Positions 1 through 7,460 are shown, counted from the first letter of the stretch. The stretch is 12,884 bases of DNA from Andeanibacterium sp035497315 (GCA_035497315.1 DATJDU010000086.1:1-12884); one strand, 5' to 3'. The notes: generated by a model from the letters alone, not told the origin. Numbers and translations: made by a program.

Positions 1-364
1 CGATCTTTCCGGCCGAAGGCTCCTGCTCGTCATCGCCGACCAGAGTGAGGACATGCTCCTCGTCTTCCTCGTCGGCAATGGTTACGGTGGCGCCGAACCA
101 TGCCCGGCTCTTGTCCGTCTGCTCGGACGGCTCGATCACGCGCGAGGATTTCATCCGCCGGGCGAGAAAGGCCAGTTCCCGGTCGATCTCGCGCATGCGC
201 TTGCGGCCATAAAGGTAATCGCCATTCTCGCTGCGGTCGCCATTGCCGGCGGCCCAGCTCACGATCTCCACGATCGCGGGGCGTTCGGTGCCGAGTAAAT
301 GGTCATAGCGCGCCTTGAGCGCGGCCAGGCCCTGCGGCGAGATCGGATTGGTGCGATTTTCCAT
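1..364 (-). CDS. greB: Transcription elongation factor GreB (3' end cut by window edge)
   Basis: GreB binds in the RNA polymerase secondary channel and stimulates cleavage of backtracked transcripts. This frame runs off the left edge; 121 codons are visible of a family length near 160. The N-terminal coiled coil is clear: residues 36-56 contain SWAAGNGDRSENGDYLYGRK, with the two tip acidic residues (D43, E46) that coordinate the catalytic magnesium in Gre factors. The DYLYGRKRMREIDREL stretch and the following hydrophobic pattern resemble GreB more than GreA. The C-terminal FKBP-like domain begins near residue 88 (WFGATVTI) and is cut off. The start is the only in-frame ATG between the upstream in-frame stop at 428-430 and the conserved region; no good Shine-Dalgarno sequence precedes it. 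It lies 63 bp downstream of the small exported protein gene on the same strand, so read-through from that gene is possible. Confidence 0.93.
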   Translation of the reverse strand, partial: MENRTNPISPQGLAALKARYDHLLGTERPAIVEIVSWAAGNGDRSENGDYLYGRKRMREIDRELAFLARRMKSSRVIEPSEQTDKSRAWFGATVTIADEEDEEHVLTLVGDDEQEPSAGKI

Positions 365-427
365 CGCGCGCGGCTGTAGCGCATGGCGCGTGCGATGGCC
401 AAGCCCCCGGGGGCAGGCCGCTGTGCC

Positions 428-784
428 TTAGCCGGGGCTGTCGTTATCGTCGCAGTAGCTGAAGGCGAAAATCCGGCAAAGTGCGGGATTTTCGAACCCA
501 CGGCTCACGAAGAAGTTCTCAAGCCGTGTCAGAATCCGAGGAGGCAGGGGTATTGCCTGAAAGAACCCGCCGCCACTGTTGAACCCGCGAGGGAAGTTGC
601 GCTGGGGGCCGAAAGCAAAGCTCCCAGAACCGGAAATTGCGGCTGGAGCAGACGCATAGGAATGTCGGGGAAGGGAATCGCCCGATCTGGCCTTGTGCTG
701 GGCCATGGCCGGTTGGGCGGCGGCAGCCAGCATGGCTGCAAGCCCGAGCGAGACTCCGGTGAATTTCATTTTGGTCATCGTCAT
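428..784 (-). CDS. Small exported protein of unknown function (118 aa)
   Basis: I do not recognise this protein. I chose the ATG at 784 because AAGGAGG lies five bases upstream and it places a classical signal peptide at the N-terminus: basic MTMTKMK, a hydrophobic alanine/leucine core at residues 8-24, and an AMA cleavage site after residue 28. The open frame continues upstream to 901 (TTG), but without a ribosome binding site and with a charged, non-hydrophobic extension. The mature chain of about 90 residues starts with a Ser/Gly/Ala-rich linker (residues 33-75), then a more ordered tail with LPPRILTRLENFF and two cysteines (C103, C111) that could form a disulfide. No lipobox is present, so it is probably soluble in the periplasm or secreted. 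It is followed on the same strand by greB. The gene call rests on the signal peptide and ribosome binding site; the function is open. Confidence 0.72.
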   Translation of the reverse strand: MTMTKMKFTGVSLGLAAMLAAAAQPAMAQHKARSGDSLPRHSYASAPAAISGSGSFAFGPQRNFPRGFNSGGGFFQAIPLPPRILTRLENFFVSRGFENPALCRIFAFSYCDDNDSPG

Positions 785-824
785 AGCAGCCTCCTTCTGG
801 CCGAGCCGATCACGCGCAGCCGCG

Positions 825-843
825 CGCTGCCCCGCAGGCAGCG
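825..843 (-). other. Stable hairpin in the leader of the small exported protein gene
   Basis: CGCTGCC (825-831) pairs perfectly with GGCAGCG (837-843) across a five-base loop. If the promoter at 965-993 is correct, this GC-rich stem lies in the untranslated leader about 40 nt before the start codon and 30 nt before the ribosome binding site. No T-tract follows, so it does not look like an intrinsic terminator. In GC-rich DNA a stem of this size can occur by chance. Confidence 0.35.
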
Positions 844-904
844 GGCATCTTGCCTCTTCCGTCCAATGCATGTTTTCGAGCGGCCGGTTGCCGTTTGCCA
901 AATC

Positions 905-959
905 CTCGCAGCCGCCGGTTTACCGGGGACTAGCAGGGCTGGTTAAGCTCGCAGCCACC
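905..959. repeat. Pair of 12-bp direct repeats (CTCGCAGCCRCC)
   Basis: CTCGCAGCCGCC at 905-916 and CTCGCAGCCACC at 948-959 differ at one base, and their starts are 43 bp apart, about four helical turns. They lie just downstream of the candidate -10 box, inside the predicted leader of the small exported protein gene. They could be paired protein-binding sites or a relic of a small duplication. No known regulator motif is recognised. Confidence 0.4.
940..946 (-). promoter_or_regulatory. TTAACCA motif resembling a CtrA half-site, near the small exported protein promoter
   Basis: The minus strand reads TTAACCA here, between the two direct repeats and about 20 bp downstream of the candidate -10 box. 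CtrA bound downstream of a start site would be expected to repress rather than activate. No second half-site at the proper spacing is visible. Confidence 0.2.
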
Positions 960-964
960 AAGGA

Positions 965-993
965 ATATTACGCATAAGTAGCTGCAATGTCAT
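965..993 (-). promoter_or_regulatory. Candidate sigma-70-type promoter for the small exported protein gene
   Basis: On the minus strand, ATGACA (988-993, five of six matches to TTGACA) is followed after exactly 17 bases by TAATAT (965-970, keeping the first two and last bases of TATAAT). Transcription would start near 958, giving a leader of about 170 nt before the ATG at 784. This is a consensus match by eye only. Alphaproteobacterial promoters are often divergent, so a false positive is possible. Confidence 0.35.
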
Positions 994-1070
994 TCCGGAC
1001 CGCCTTGCCAGAGGCTCGGTTTGCCCTGAAATCAAACGGTTCGTCGCAACTCTTGTGAGCCGGACCGATT

Positions 1071-3041
1071 TCAGCCCGGTGTGTTCTTGCCGAGGAACTG
1101 GCTGAGGCTGCGCGGCCTGCCCTGGCTGGCCTTGCCCGGATTCATCGCTTCATAAACCACTGCGTTTTCCAGCACGCGCTGGACGTAGTTCTTGGTCTCA
1201 TAGATCGGGATTTTCTCGATCCAGTCGATCCATGCGATGGAGCCGGTACGGGGATCGCCATTGGCCCTGAGCCATTTGTTCACATTGCCCGGCCCGGCAT
1301 TGTAGGCCGCCACCGCCAGCGGATAGGAGCCACCGTAATAATCGAGCATCCGGCGGATATAGCCTTCGCCCAGCCGCAGATTGTAATCCGGGTTGTCCAC
1401 CAGCGAGGCGGATAGATATTCCATGCCCAGCTTGCCCGCCTGTTCGCGCGCGGTGCCGGGCATCAGCTGCATCAGCCCGCGTGCCCCGGCGTGGCTCACC
1501 GCGTTCTGGGCGAACTGGCTTTCCTGCCGGGCGATCGCGTGGATCATCGTCCAGTCGGTAGCGGCAGGCGTAGGCACGGTGGGGAAGGCGAGGGCGGTGA
1601 AATCCGTGTGGCCGCGCGCCGCGGCCTCGTCGCCCAGGATCACAGCCAGGTCGCGCCGGCCGATGTCGCGCGCCAGTTCGGCCACCAGCAGCAAATCTTC
1701 CCTGCTGGATGCCTGGCTGGCGATCTCGCGATAGAAGCGGATGCCGACAGACCATGGCGCATCGCGCGCCACTTCGCGCACGGCGCGGGTCAGCGGACGG
1801 GAGAGGAATGCCGCCTTGCTTGCGTGGTCGGGCTCGATCAGCGGGGCCTGGGTGAGATCGGGCATGGGCAGGCCCAGCCGCTCACGCGCCAGCATTCCAT
1901 AGAAACGGTCCGCATATTGCGCCGCCTGTTCGAAATAGCGCTGCGCGGCCGCATTGTCGCCCGCACGGGCGGCCGACAGCCCGGCCCAATAAAATCCCTT
2001 CGATCGCGTATAGGGCGTGCGTGCAGCGGCGCCGTAGCGATAGAAGAGCGGTGCGGCGCTGGCAGGTTCGTTCAGTTCCCACAGCGCCTTGGTCCCGCCA
2101 AGCCACATCAGCGAAGTGTAATCGTCACGCAGGCTATAGGAGAGGCCGGATATGTCCTCGCCCGGGGCGAAGGCATCGTCCACCGATGCTGCGATCCGCT
2201 GCGCCGCGCGGGCGCTGCCTGCACGGGCGGTGACCAGCAGTTCCTCCACCCAATCGTCACGATCGAGCGGCCGGGCGGCGAGCAAGGGCCGCGTGGCCAG
2301 CATATTCACCGCTTCCTGCGTGCGACCAGCCTTGCGCAGTTGCCGTGCGACGTTGAACACATAGCCCGGATCTTTCAGCGCCTCCGCCTTTCCTCCGGGA
2401 ACATCGATCGCCTGCGGGTCGATTCCCTGAGCGGCGGTCAGACGGGCACCGAACAGCGCCTGGCGTGACGGTGTGGTGCGGCCCAGTTGGCGTGCGGCGG
2501 CAGCGGTATCCCGTTCCCACAGCAGCGCGTCCATCCGCGCGTCCTGATCTTCAGCAGTAAAACTGTAGCCGAAAAGCGCGGCCAGCGTCGGCTCCGCAAT
2601 CTCGCTCATCGATCCGCCGCGCCATGCAGCGCGAGCAACTTCCGGCGCTTCGGGCCGGCCGGCAGCATTCAGTGCCAGCGCATATTGGGCACGAGCCGGA
2701 TTGGTCTGGGGTGGATAGCGGTCGAAAAAGGCCAGCAGGCGGTTTTGGTCCACCGGATCGCTGGCGACCCGCGCTTCTGCGTATGAACGCAGTTTGCCCT
2801 CGTCCGGGAAGCCAGGATTGGCGAGCACGAAGCTGGAATAATCGTCAAAAGTGAAGCGTGAACTGGCGGTCAATTGCTGCCAGCGGTCGATCGCCTGGGC
2901 CACGGGCCCGGGCTGTGTGGCAACCAGTTGCGCCCGTGCGCGATCCCATTCCGAAGCGTCTTCCGCCGCGACCGGAGCCGAGGCGCTCAGCATCGGGATT
3001 GCAAGCAGGACGATGGAGGACATGCGAAGCATGCTGGACAT
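1071..3041 (-). CDS. Periplasmic soluble lytic murein transglycosylase (Slt70-like)
   Basis: This enzyme cleaves the MurNAc-GlcNAc bond of peptidoglycan to give 1,6-anhydro-MurNAc ends. The 656-residue product has a signal peptide (hydrophobic core residues 8-22, cleavage likely after VAA at 26), a long alpha-helical superhelix of TPR-like repeats (about 30-460, with many AxxA and YxxAL patterns), and a C-terminal SLT domain from about 495. Within that domain are the catalytic glutamate E507 in IARQESQF, then GARGLMQLMPGTA and VAAYNAGPGNVNKW, all hallmark motifs of family 1 lytic transglycosylases; the length fits Slt70. I chose the ATG at 3041 because it gives the signal peptide and has AAGGAG 12 bases upstream, a somewhat long spacing; ATGs at 3032 and 3023 are alternatives. 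The frame stays open far upstream across dapA, but that part is antisense. It is divergent from dapA. Confidence 0.93.
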   Translation of the reverse strand: MSSMLRMSSIVLLAIPMLSASAPVAAEDASEWDRARAQLVATQPGPVAQAIDRWQQLTASSRFTFDDYSSFVLANPGFPDEGKLRSYAEARVASDPVDQNRLLAFFDRYPPQTNPARAQYALALNAAGRPEAPEVARAAWRGGSMSEIAEPTLAALFGYSFTAEDQDARMDALLWERDTAAAARQLGRTTPSRQALFGARLTAAQGIDPQAIDVPGGKAEALKDPGYVFNVARQLRKAGRTQEAVNMLATRPLLAARPLDRDDWVEELLVTARAGSARAAQRIAASVDDAFAPGEDISGLSYSLRDDYTSLMWLGGTKALWELNEPASAAPLFYRYGAAARTPYTRSKGFYWAGLSAARAGDNAAAQRYFEQAAQYADRFYGMLARERLGLPMPDLTQAPLIEPDHASKAAFLSRPLTRAVREVARDAPWSVGIRFYREIASQASSREDLLLVAELARDIGRRDLAVILGDEAAARGHTDFTALAFPTVPTPAATDWTMIHAIARQESQFAQNAVSHAGARGLMQLMPGTAREQAGKLGMEYLSASLVDNPDYNLRLGEGYIRRMLDYYGGSYPLAVAAYNAGPGNVNKWLRANGDPRTGSIAWIDWIEKIPIYETKNYVQRVLENAVVYEAMNPGKASQGRPRSLSQFLGKNTPG

Positions 3042-3143
3042 CGTGGGCCTAGGCTCCTTATCAGGCGCTGAACGTGAATCCGTTGGCATGGTTGCCAGAC
3101 GGTACCCGATTGACAGAATTGGGCAAGACGAGAGGCAAAGTCG
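3042..3143. promoter_or_regulatory. Divergent upstream region shared by the transglycosylase gene and dapA
   Basis: Both genes must be read from this 102-bp stretch. It contains an inverted repeat TGGCA-TGGT-TGCCA (3084-3097) roughly in the middle, which could be an operator for a dimeric regulator, and one GANTC site (3076-3080) of the kind methylated by CcrM in alphaproteobacteria. No convincing -35/-10 pair is visible in either direction, so exact promoters are not assigned. Confidence 0.35.
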
Positions 3144-4028
3144 ATGTTTTCCGGTTCCATTCCGGCCCTGGTGACCCCTTTCCGCGACGGGTCGTTCGAT
3201 GAAGAGGGATTCCGCCAGCTGGTGGATTGGCAGATCGAGAACGGATCTTCCGCCCTGGTCCCCTGCGGAACTACGGGTGAGGCCTCGACTCTTTCCAATG
3301 CCGAGCACCATCGCGTGATCGAAGTGTGCGTGGAGCAGGCTGCCGGGCGCGTGCCCGTGATCGCAGGCTGCGGCAGCAACGATACCAAGAACGCCCTGCT
3401 GCACATGAATTTTTCTCAGAAGTGCGGAGTGAAGGCCGGCTTGTGCGTTGCGCCCTATTACAACCGGCCCAGCCAGGCGGGGCTGATCGCGCATTACAGC
3501 TATCTGGCCGAACATAGCGATCTGCCGATCATTCTCTACAACGTGCCGGGCCGTACGGTGACCGATCTCAAGCCGGAAACCGTGTGTGAACTGGTCAACC
3601 GTTTCCCCAGCCGGATCGTGGGTATCAAGGACGCCAGCGGCGATCTTTCGCGTGTGACCGATCACCGTATGGGCATAGAAAACGGCAGTTTCGTGCAGCT
3701 TTGCGGGGATGACGAGCTGTGGTTGTCGCATAGTGCGGCAGGCGGGGTGGGGTGCATTTCGGTGACCGCCAATGTCGCCCCGCGCCTGTGCGCCGATTTT
3801 CAGGCCGCGATCGCCGCCAATGACCTGGCCAAGGCGCGCGAACTGAACGACAAGCTCTATCCACTGCATTACGCCATGTTCTCGGATGCCTCGCCCGCGC
3901 CGGCAAAATATGCGCTCAGCCGGGTACACAGCTTCCTCAATGACGGTGTGCGCTTGCCAATTGTCACTGCCAGCGTCGAAGCGCGCAAGGCAGTGGATGA
4001 GGCGCTGGAGCATGCCGGGCTGGTCTGA
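3144..4028 (+). CDS. dapA: 4-hydroxy-tetrahydrodipicolinate synthase
   Basis: DapA condenses pyruvate with aspartate-semialdehyde, the first committed step towards meso-diaminopimelate and lysine; it is a cytoplasmic TIM-barrel aldolase, normally a homotetramer. The 294-residue length is typical. Visible catalytic elements are the Schiff-base lysine K162 in GIKDASGD, the substrate-binding GTTGEAST loop with T43/T44, Y106 in APYYNRPSQ, and Y132 plus R137 in LYNVPGRT. The start gives the standard MFSGSIPALVTPF N-terminus, with a GAGAGG-like ribosome binding site eight bases upstream. It stands divergently 102 bp from a lytic transglycosylase gene, linking precursor synthesis and wall turnover. 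I see no lysine riboswitch in the short upstream region. A TTGACA at 3110-3115 has no matching -10 box. Confidence 0.97.
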   Translation: MFSGSIPALVTPFRDGSFDEEGFRQLVDWQIENGSSALVPCGTTGEASTLSNAEHHRVIEVCVEQAAGRVPVIAGCGSNDTKNALLHMNFSQKCGVKAGLCVAPYYNRPSQAGLIAHYSYLAEHSDLPIILYNVPGRTVTDLKPETVCELVNRFPSRIVGIKDASGDLSRVTDHRMGIENGSFVQLCGDDELWLSHSAAGGVGCISVTANVAPRLCADFQAAIAANDLAKARELNDKLYPLHYAMFSDASPAPAKYALSRVHSFLNDGVRLPIVTASVEARKAVDEALEHAGLV

Positions 4029-4083
4029 GGCATCGAGGCCTAAGGAATCCCCCTTATCCCCCTGAAAAAGCTCGCTCCATTCA

Positions 4084-4098
4084 TGGTGCGCTGCACCA
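4084..4098 (+). other. Perfect 6-bp hairpin between dapA and the GGDEF-EAL gene
   Basis: TGGTGC and GCACCA flank a three-base GCT. It lies 56 bases after the dapA stop and 62 bases before the next start. No T-tract follows (AATGTTAACC comes next), so it is a weak candidate for an intrinsic terminator; it could equally be an operator for the downstream gene. Confidence 0.3.
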
Positions 4099-4102
4099 AA
4101 TG

Positions 4103-4108
4103 TTAACC
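4103..4108 (+). promoter_or_regulatory. TTAACC motif resembling a CtrA half-site upstream of the GGDEF-EAL gene
   Basis: TTAACC is the core of CtrA half-sites known from Caulobacter and relatives. It sits about 52 bp before the ATG at 4161. The full TTAA-N7-TTAA site is not present: the second half reads GTCG. A single six-base match is weak evidence on its own. Confidence 0.2.
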
Positions 4109-4160
4109 CTTCAGTCGGTACCAAACCGGCCTGTGCTCACGGGTTGCGAAGGGGCGAATA

Positions 4161-6263
4161 ATGCACGGCGTGAAGGACGGGTTTTTGGCCGGAGACGGAT
4201 GCCTCGCGGATGAACGCGAGGCATTGCGCGCGGCCAAGGAGGCCGCCGCCCTTGCCGAGAAGCGCCTGCGCGAGGCGATCGACGTGCTGCCCGAAGGGAT
4301 CGTGTTCCTCGATGCAGAGGGGCGCTACATCCTGTGGAACCAGGAATATGCGAAGATCTACGCCAAATCGGCCGATCTGCTGAAGGAAGGCTCGAAGCTG
4401 GCCGATACGCTGCGTATCGGTGTGGAACGCGGCGACTATCCCGAGGCGTTGGGTCATGAGGATGAATGGGTCGCCCGGCGGCTCGAACTGATCGAAAATC
4501 CGGGCGAGGGCACTCGCCACGAACAGCGCCTGTCCAGCGGCCAGACCATCCTGATCGAGGAGCGCCGCACCGCTGATGGCGGCACCATCGGCCTGCGCGT
4601 GGACGTGACCGACATGAAGCGCCGCGAACAGGGTTTTCGCCTGCTGTTCGAAGGCAATCCCGTGCCGCTGCTGGTCTATGACCCGAAAAGCGAGACGATC
4701 CTTCGGGCCAACGAGGCCGCCGCCGCGCATTTCGGCTTTACTCGCGAGCAGTTCCGGGGCCTTCCTGCCGCTCGCATCTTCGCGCCGGAGGAATGGGCAT
4801 CCGCCCGTGAATTGCTGGTGAGCGACCATTCCGAGAAGGACCGGTTCTGGCAACAATGCTCGGCCGACGGTTCGCGGCTCGAATCCGTATTGTTCACGCG
4901 CCAGACCATGCTGGAGGAGGGTATCGCCACCATCCTTTCAGTGTTCGACGTTACCGAACGCCGCCGGGCAGAGGCGCGGATGGCCTATATGGCACGGCAC
5001 GATGAACTGACGGGCCTTGCCAACCGCGTGCAGTGCCGCGAGCAGCTCAATTGCCTGCTGGCTTCGGCGAGCGAGGAAAACCAGTTCACCCTGGCCATGG
5101 TCGATCTCGACCATTTCAAGGACGTCAACGATACTTATGGCCACCAGCCGGGCGACGCACTGCTGGCGGAGGCCGCGCGGCGCATGTCCGAAATCGTGCC
5201 CGAAGGCGTACTGCTCTGCCGGCTTGGCGGGGACGAATTCGCCATTCTCTTTCCCGGATTCTCGCCCGAAGCGGTGACCGAGACCTGCCGCACGATCATT
5301 GCCGAGATTTCCCGGCCGTTCTTCATCGGCGAGAATGTACTGCGCATCGGCGCGACCATCGGCCTTGCCAGGGCCCCGCACGACAGCGACGATTCGGAGA
5401 CATTGCTGCGCTATGCGGATCTGGCGCTTTACGCCGCCAAATCCGGCGCGCGCGGAACGGTGCGTTATTTCGAACCGGCGATGGACCTTGCCGCGCAGGA
5501 ACGCACCCGGCTGGAAAACGACTTCCGCAACGCGGTGCTGAAGGGCGAACTGGAGGTCAATTACCAGCCGCTGATTGATCTGGAGACCGAGGAAGTCGAT
5601 GGATACGAGGCCCTGCTGCGCTGGAACCATCCCGTGCGTGGGGCGGTTTCGCCCGAAGTGTTCATTCCGCTGGCCGAGGAAATGGGCCTGATCGACATTG
5701 TCGGTCAGCAGGTATTGCGCACGGCCTGCGTCGAGGCGGCCAAATGGCCTTCGCATCACAAGCTGGCGGTGAACGTGTCGCCGCTCCAGTTCCGCAACGG
5801 GCACCTGCTCAATTCGGTGTTGCAGGCACTGGCATGGTCCGGCCTCGAACCCTCGCGGCTGGAACTCGAGATCACCGAAGCTGTGCTGATCGAACAGGGC
5901 GAGCAGACCTTGTCTCTCATCAAGAGCATCCGCGAAATGGGCATCGGTATTTCGATGGACGATTTCGGCACCGGCTACAGCTCGCTGAGCTATCTGCTCC
6001 ATTACCCCTTCACCAAGATCAAGATCGACAAGAGCTTTGTGCTGCAATTGGCGAAAGAGCCGGAATCGCGCGCTGTGGTGCGGGCGATCATCAGCCTCGG
6101 CCGCTCGTTGGGCCTCACCGTGACGGCAGAGGGCGTGGAGCGTGAGGATGTGCTGGCCTGCCTGCGCGAGGAAGGCTGCGGGCAGGGGCAGGGCTATCTG
6201 TTCGGCAAGGCCATGCCCACGGTGGAAGTCGAAGGCGGGGAGGATCGGGCGCAGGTGGCCTGA
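4161..6263 (+). CDS. PAS-PAS-GGDEF-EAL cyclic-di-GMP synthase/phosphodiesterase
   Basis: This 700-residue cytoplasmic protein can in principle both make and degrade cyclic-di-GMP. Order: short helical N-terminus (13-40), first PAS domain (about 38-150, beginning DVLPEGIVFLDAEGRY), second PAS (about 158-268), GGDEF domain (about 275-440), EAL domain (about 448-690). The GGDEF signature is exact at 356-360, with metal ligand D315 and N323/D332 present. The RxxD inhibitory site expected five residues earlier reads PEGV, so product feedback is probably lost. In the EAL domain all expected ligand/catalytic residues are visible: E483 (EALLRW), N538, E570, D600-D601 in DDFGTGYSS, K621, E657 and Q677. 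No membrane segments occur, so the signal sensed by the PAS domains is intracellular. The start has AAGGGG about eight bases upstream. It is transcribed in the same direction as dapA with a 132-bp gap and ends 28 bp from a convergent gene. Confidence 0.95.
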   Translation: MHGVKDGFLAGDGCLADEREALRAAKEAAALAEKRLREAIDVLPEGIVFLDAEGRYILWNQEYAKIYAKSADLLKEGSKLADTLRIGVERGDYPEALGHEDEWVARRLELIENPGEGTRHEQRLSSGQTILIEERRTADGGTIGLRVDVTDMKRREQGFRLLFEGNPVPLLVYDPKSETILRANEAAAAHFGFTREQFRGLPAARIFAPEEWASARELLVSDHSEKDRFWQQCSADGSRLESVLFTRQTMLEEGIATILSVFDVTERRRAEARMAYMARHDELTGLANRVQCREQLNCLLASASEENQFTLAMVDLDHFKDVNDTYGHQPGDALLAEAARRMSEIVPEGVLLCRLGGDEFAILFPGFSPEAVTETCRTIIAEISRPFFIGENVLRIGATIGLARAPHDSDDSETLLRYADLALYAAKSGARGTVRYFEPAMDLAAQERTRLENDFRNAVLKGELEVNYQPLIDLETEEVDGYEALLRWNHPVRGAVSPEVFIPLAEEMGLIDIVGQQVLRTACVEAAKWPSHHKLAVNVSPLQFRNGHLLNSVLQALAWSGLEPSRLELEITEAVLIEQGEQTLSLIKSIREMGIGISMDDFGTGYSSLSYLLHYPFTKIKIDKSFVLQLAKEPESRAVVRAIISLGRSLGLTVTAEGVEREDVLACLREEGCGQGQGYLFGKAMPTVEVEGGEDRAQVA

Positions 6264-6291
6264 TCCGGCGATCTGTCCTGCAAGGCGGCGC

Positions 6292-7443
6292 TCAGTAGAG
6301 CGGGGAAGGGTGTGCCTTGCCCAGCATCATCGCGCCGTAATGCTCCAGATGGGCGGGTGAGACGATCATGTGCTGGCGCAAGGTCAGCGCATCGCGGGCC
6401 AGCCGCTCGATCACCGAACCTTCGAAGATCACATTCGCGCCGATCAGGTCGAACATCATCCGCGTGACATCCGCCCCGGTGCGGCAGGCATTGACGTTGG
6501 ACAGCGCCAGCCGCCCCTTGGTCTCCACCGAAGGCGTTCCCCGCTCCAGCTCTGCCCAGAAGGCGTCGGCGGCAGAATAAAGGAATGCCTCGGCCGATCC
6601 GCGCGCCATTTCCGCATGGGCGATGGCTTCGCGCACGTGAGTGAGATCCGCCATCGGGCGGGGCGGAATGCCTCCGGTGCGCTGCGCGATCAGGGCCTTC
6701 GCTTCGTCCATCGCCCGGCGCATTGTGCCCAGGGGGACGGCCGCCATGGTGGTCACCCAGTTGAAACCGGAGGAATAGAGCGGATCGCGCCCGGCGAAGA
6801 GGGCGTCACCGATCAGCATCGCCTGCCCTTCCGGAATGAAGATCCCTTCTGCCCGGTAATGATTGCTGCCTGTCCCGCGCAGGCCGTGGGTGCGCCAGGT
6901 GTCCTCCAGCACATATTCGCCGGCACGGGCGAAGGCGAGGCGGGTTTCGGGCAGGCCGTTCGCGCCTGTCACCGGAACGCCGCCCACATGGACAATTGCC
7001 CCGCTCATGATGACATCGGCATGGTTCGCCATGCTGCCGAAGGGGAAGCGGCCTGTCAGGATGTAGCCGTTTTCGACCCGGTCCAGCCGGCCGCGCCCCG
7101 CGGTGAACTGGCCGGCCGTTATGGAATCGGGGAAGGGCAGCAATTCGGCCGACACATCGGGCGGGAGAAATTCCGCGATCAGCCCGCTATCGGCGCCGAT
7201 CTTTACGCACCATGCGACCGAGGAATCGGCATAGGCCAGTTCCTCGATCACGCGCAGTTGCTGGGGCAGGCTCATCTGCGGGCCGCCCTTCGCGCGCGAG
7301 CGGGCCATCCGGAACACGCCCGCCTGCTTCAGTTCGGCCACCAGATCGCCGGGAAGCTGGCGCAACTCCTCTATTTCAACGGAGCGAGCCATAATCCGGG
7401 GCGATAGCGCCCGCACGTTCTCAAGGATATCTCCAGCTTCCAT
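6292..7443 (-). CDS. Acyl-CoA dehydrogenase-fold flavoprotein, probably a group D flavin monooxygenase-like enzyme
   Basis: The 383-residue product has the three-part acyl-CoA dehydrogenase architecture: N-terminal helical domain (1-105), middle beta domain (about 108-205, with YILTGRFPFGSMANHADV and TWRTHGLRGTGSNHY), and C-terminal helical bundle (225-375). At the C-terminus, where true dehydrogenases carry the YEGT loop near the active site, this protein has ARDALTLRQHMIVSPAHLEHYGAMMLG with H358. That pattern is typical of the HsaA/HpaB-C2/DszC-like branch, which uses reduced flavin and oxygen. The substrate cannot be read from sequence, and no flavin reductase partner is encoded nearby, so one would have to be supplied from elsewhere. 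I chose the ATG at 7443 because GAGAGG lies seven bases upstream; an in-frame TTG at 7464 overlaps the preceding stop. It follows the peptidase gene by 17 bp, so the two are probably one transcript. Confidence 0.82.
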   Translation of the reverse strand: MEAGDILENVRALSPRIMARSVEIEELRQLPGDLVAELKQAGVFRMARSRAKGGPQMSLPQQLRVIEELAYADSSVAWCVKIGADSGLIAEFLPPDVSAELLPFPDSITAGQFTAGRGRLDRVENGYILTGRFPFGSMANHADVIMSGAIVHVGGVPVTGANGLPETRLAFARAGEYVLEDTWRTHGLRGTGSNHYRAEGIFIPEGQAMLIGDALFAGRDPLYSSGFNWVTTMAAVPLGTMRRAMDEAKALIAQRTGGIPPRPMADLTHVREAIAHAEMARGSAEAFLYSAADAFWAELERGTPSVETKGRLALSNVNACRTGADVTRMMFDLIGANVIFEGSVIERLARDALTLRQHMIVSPAHLEHYGAMMLGKAHPSPLY

Positions 7444-7460
7444 TCCCAAGCCTCTCCCGG

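Larger units (their letters stand above)
785..1070. other. Intergenic stretch of 286 bp: leader, hairpin and direct repeats
   Basis: This is the longest gap in the window, between the stop of the lytic transglycosylase gene (1071) and the small exported protein gene (784), both on the minus strand. It holds the candidate promoter at 965-993, a TTAACCA motif on the minus strand (940-946), a 12-base direct repeat (905-916 and 948-959), an imperfect inverted repeat CCGGTTTACCGG (916-927), and a hairpin with a 7-bp stem (825-831 with 837-843). I see no tRNA or other recognisable RNA gene, and no T-tract terminator after the transglycosylase gene. Confidence 0.5.

Noticed and set aside
403..414. 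Perfect 12-bp palindrome GCCCCCGGGGGC flanked by GGCC on both sides, between the small exported protein gene and greB.
   Set aside because: It has no loop and no T-tract, so I do not call it a terminator; such GC palindromes arise easily in this base composition.
383..946. Plus-strand frame of 187 codons opposite the small exported protein.
   Set aside because: No ribosome binding site and no domain pattern; the opposite strand has both a strong ribosome binding site and a signal peptide.
3110..3115. Perfect TTGACA box upstream of dapA.
   Set aside because: No acceptable -10 box lies 15-19 bases downstream, where the sequence is already the ribosome binding site region.
3076..4049. GANTC sites at 3076-3080 and 4045-4049 as CcrM-regulated promoter marks.
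   Set aside because: A GANTC site is expected about once per 256 bases by chance, so two in these gaps carry no weight without promoter mapping.
3042..4124. The transglycosylase reading frame stays open for a further 361 codons upstream, covering all of dapA on the opposite strand.
   Set aside because: The extension has no domain character, the signal peptide starts at 3041, and long antisense open frames are common opposite GC-rich codon-biased genes such as dapA.
4938..6047. Minus-strand open frame of 369 codons opposite the GGDEF-EAL gene.
   Set aside because: Low-complexity His/Gln/Arg-rich translation with no ribosome binding site; a shadow of the real gene.
6370..7407. Plus-strand open frame of 345 codons opposite the flavoprotein gene.
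   Set aside because: Translation has the typical composition of an antisense shadow, and the opposite strand clearly encodes a conserved fold.
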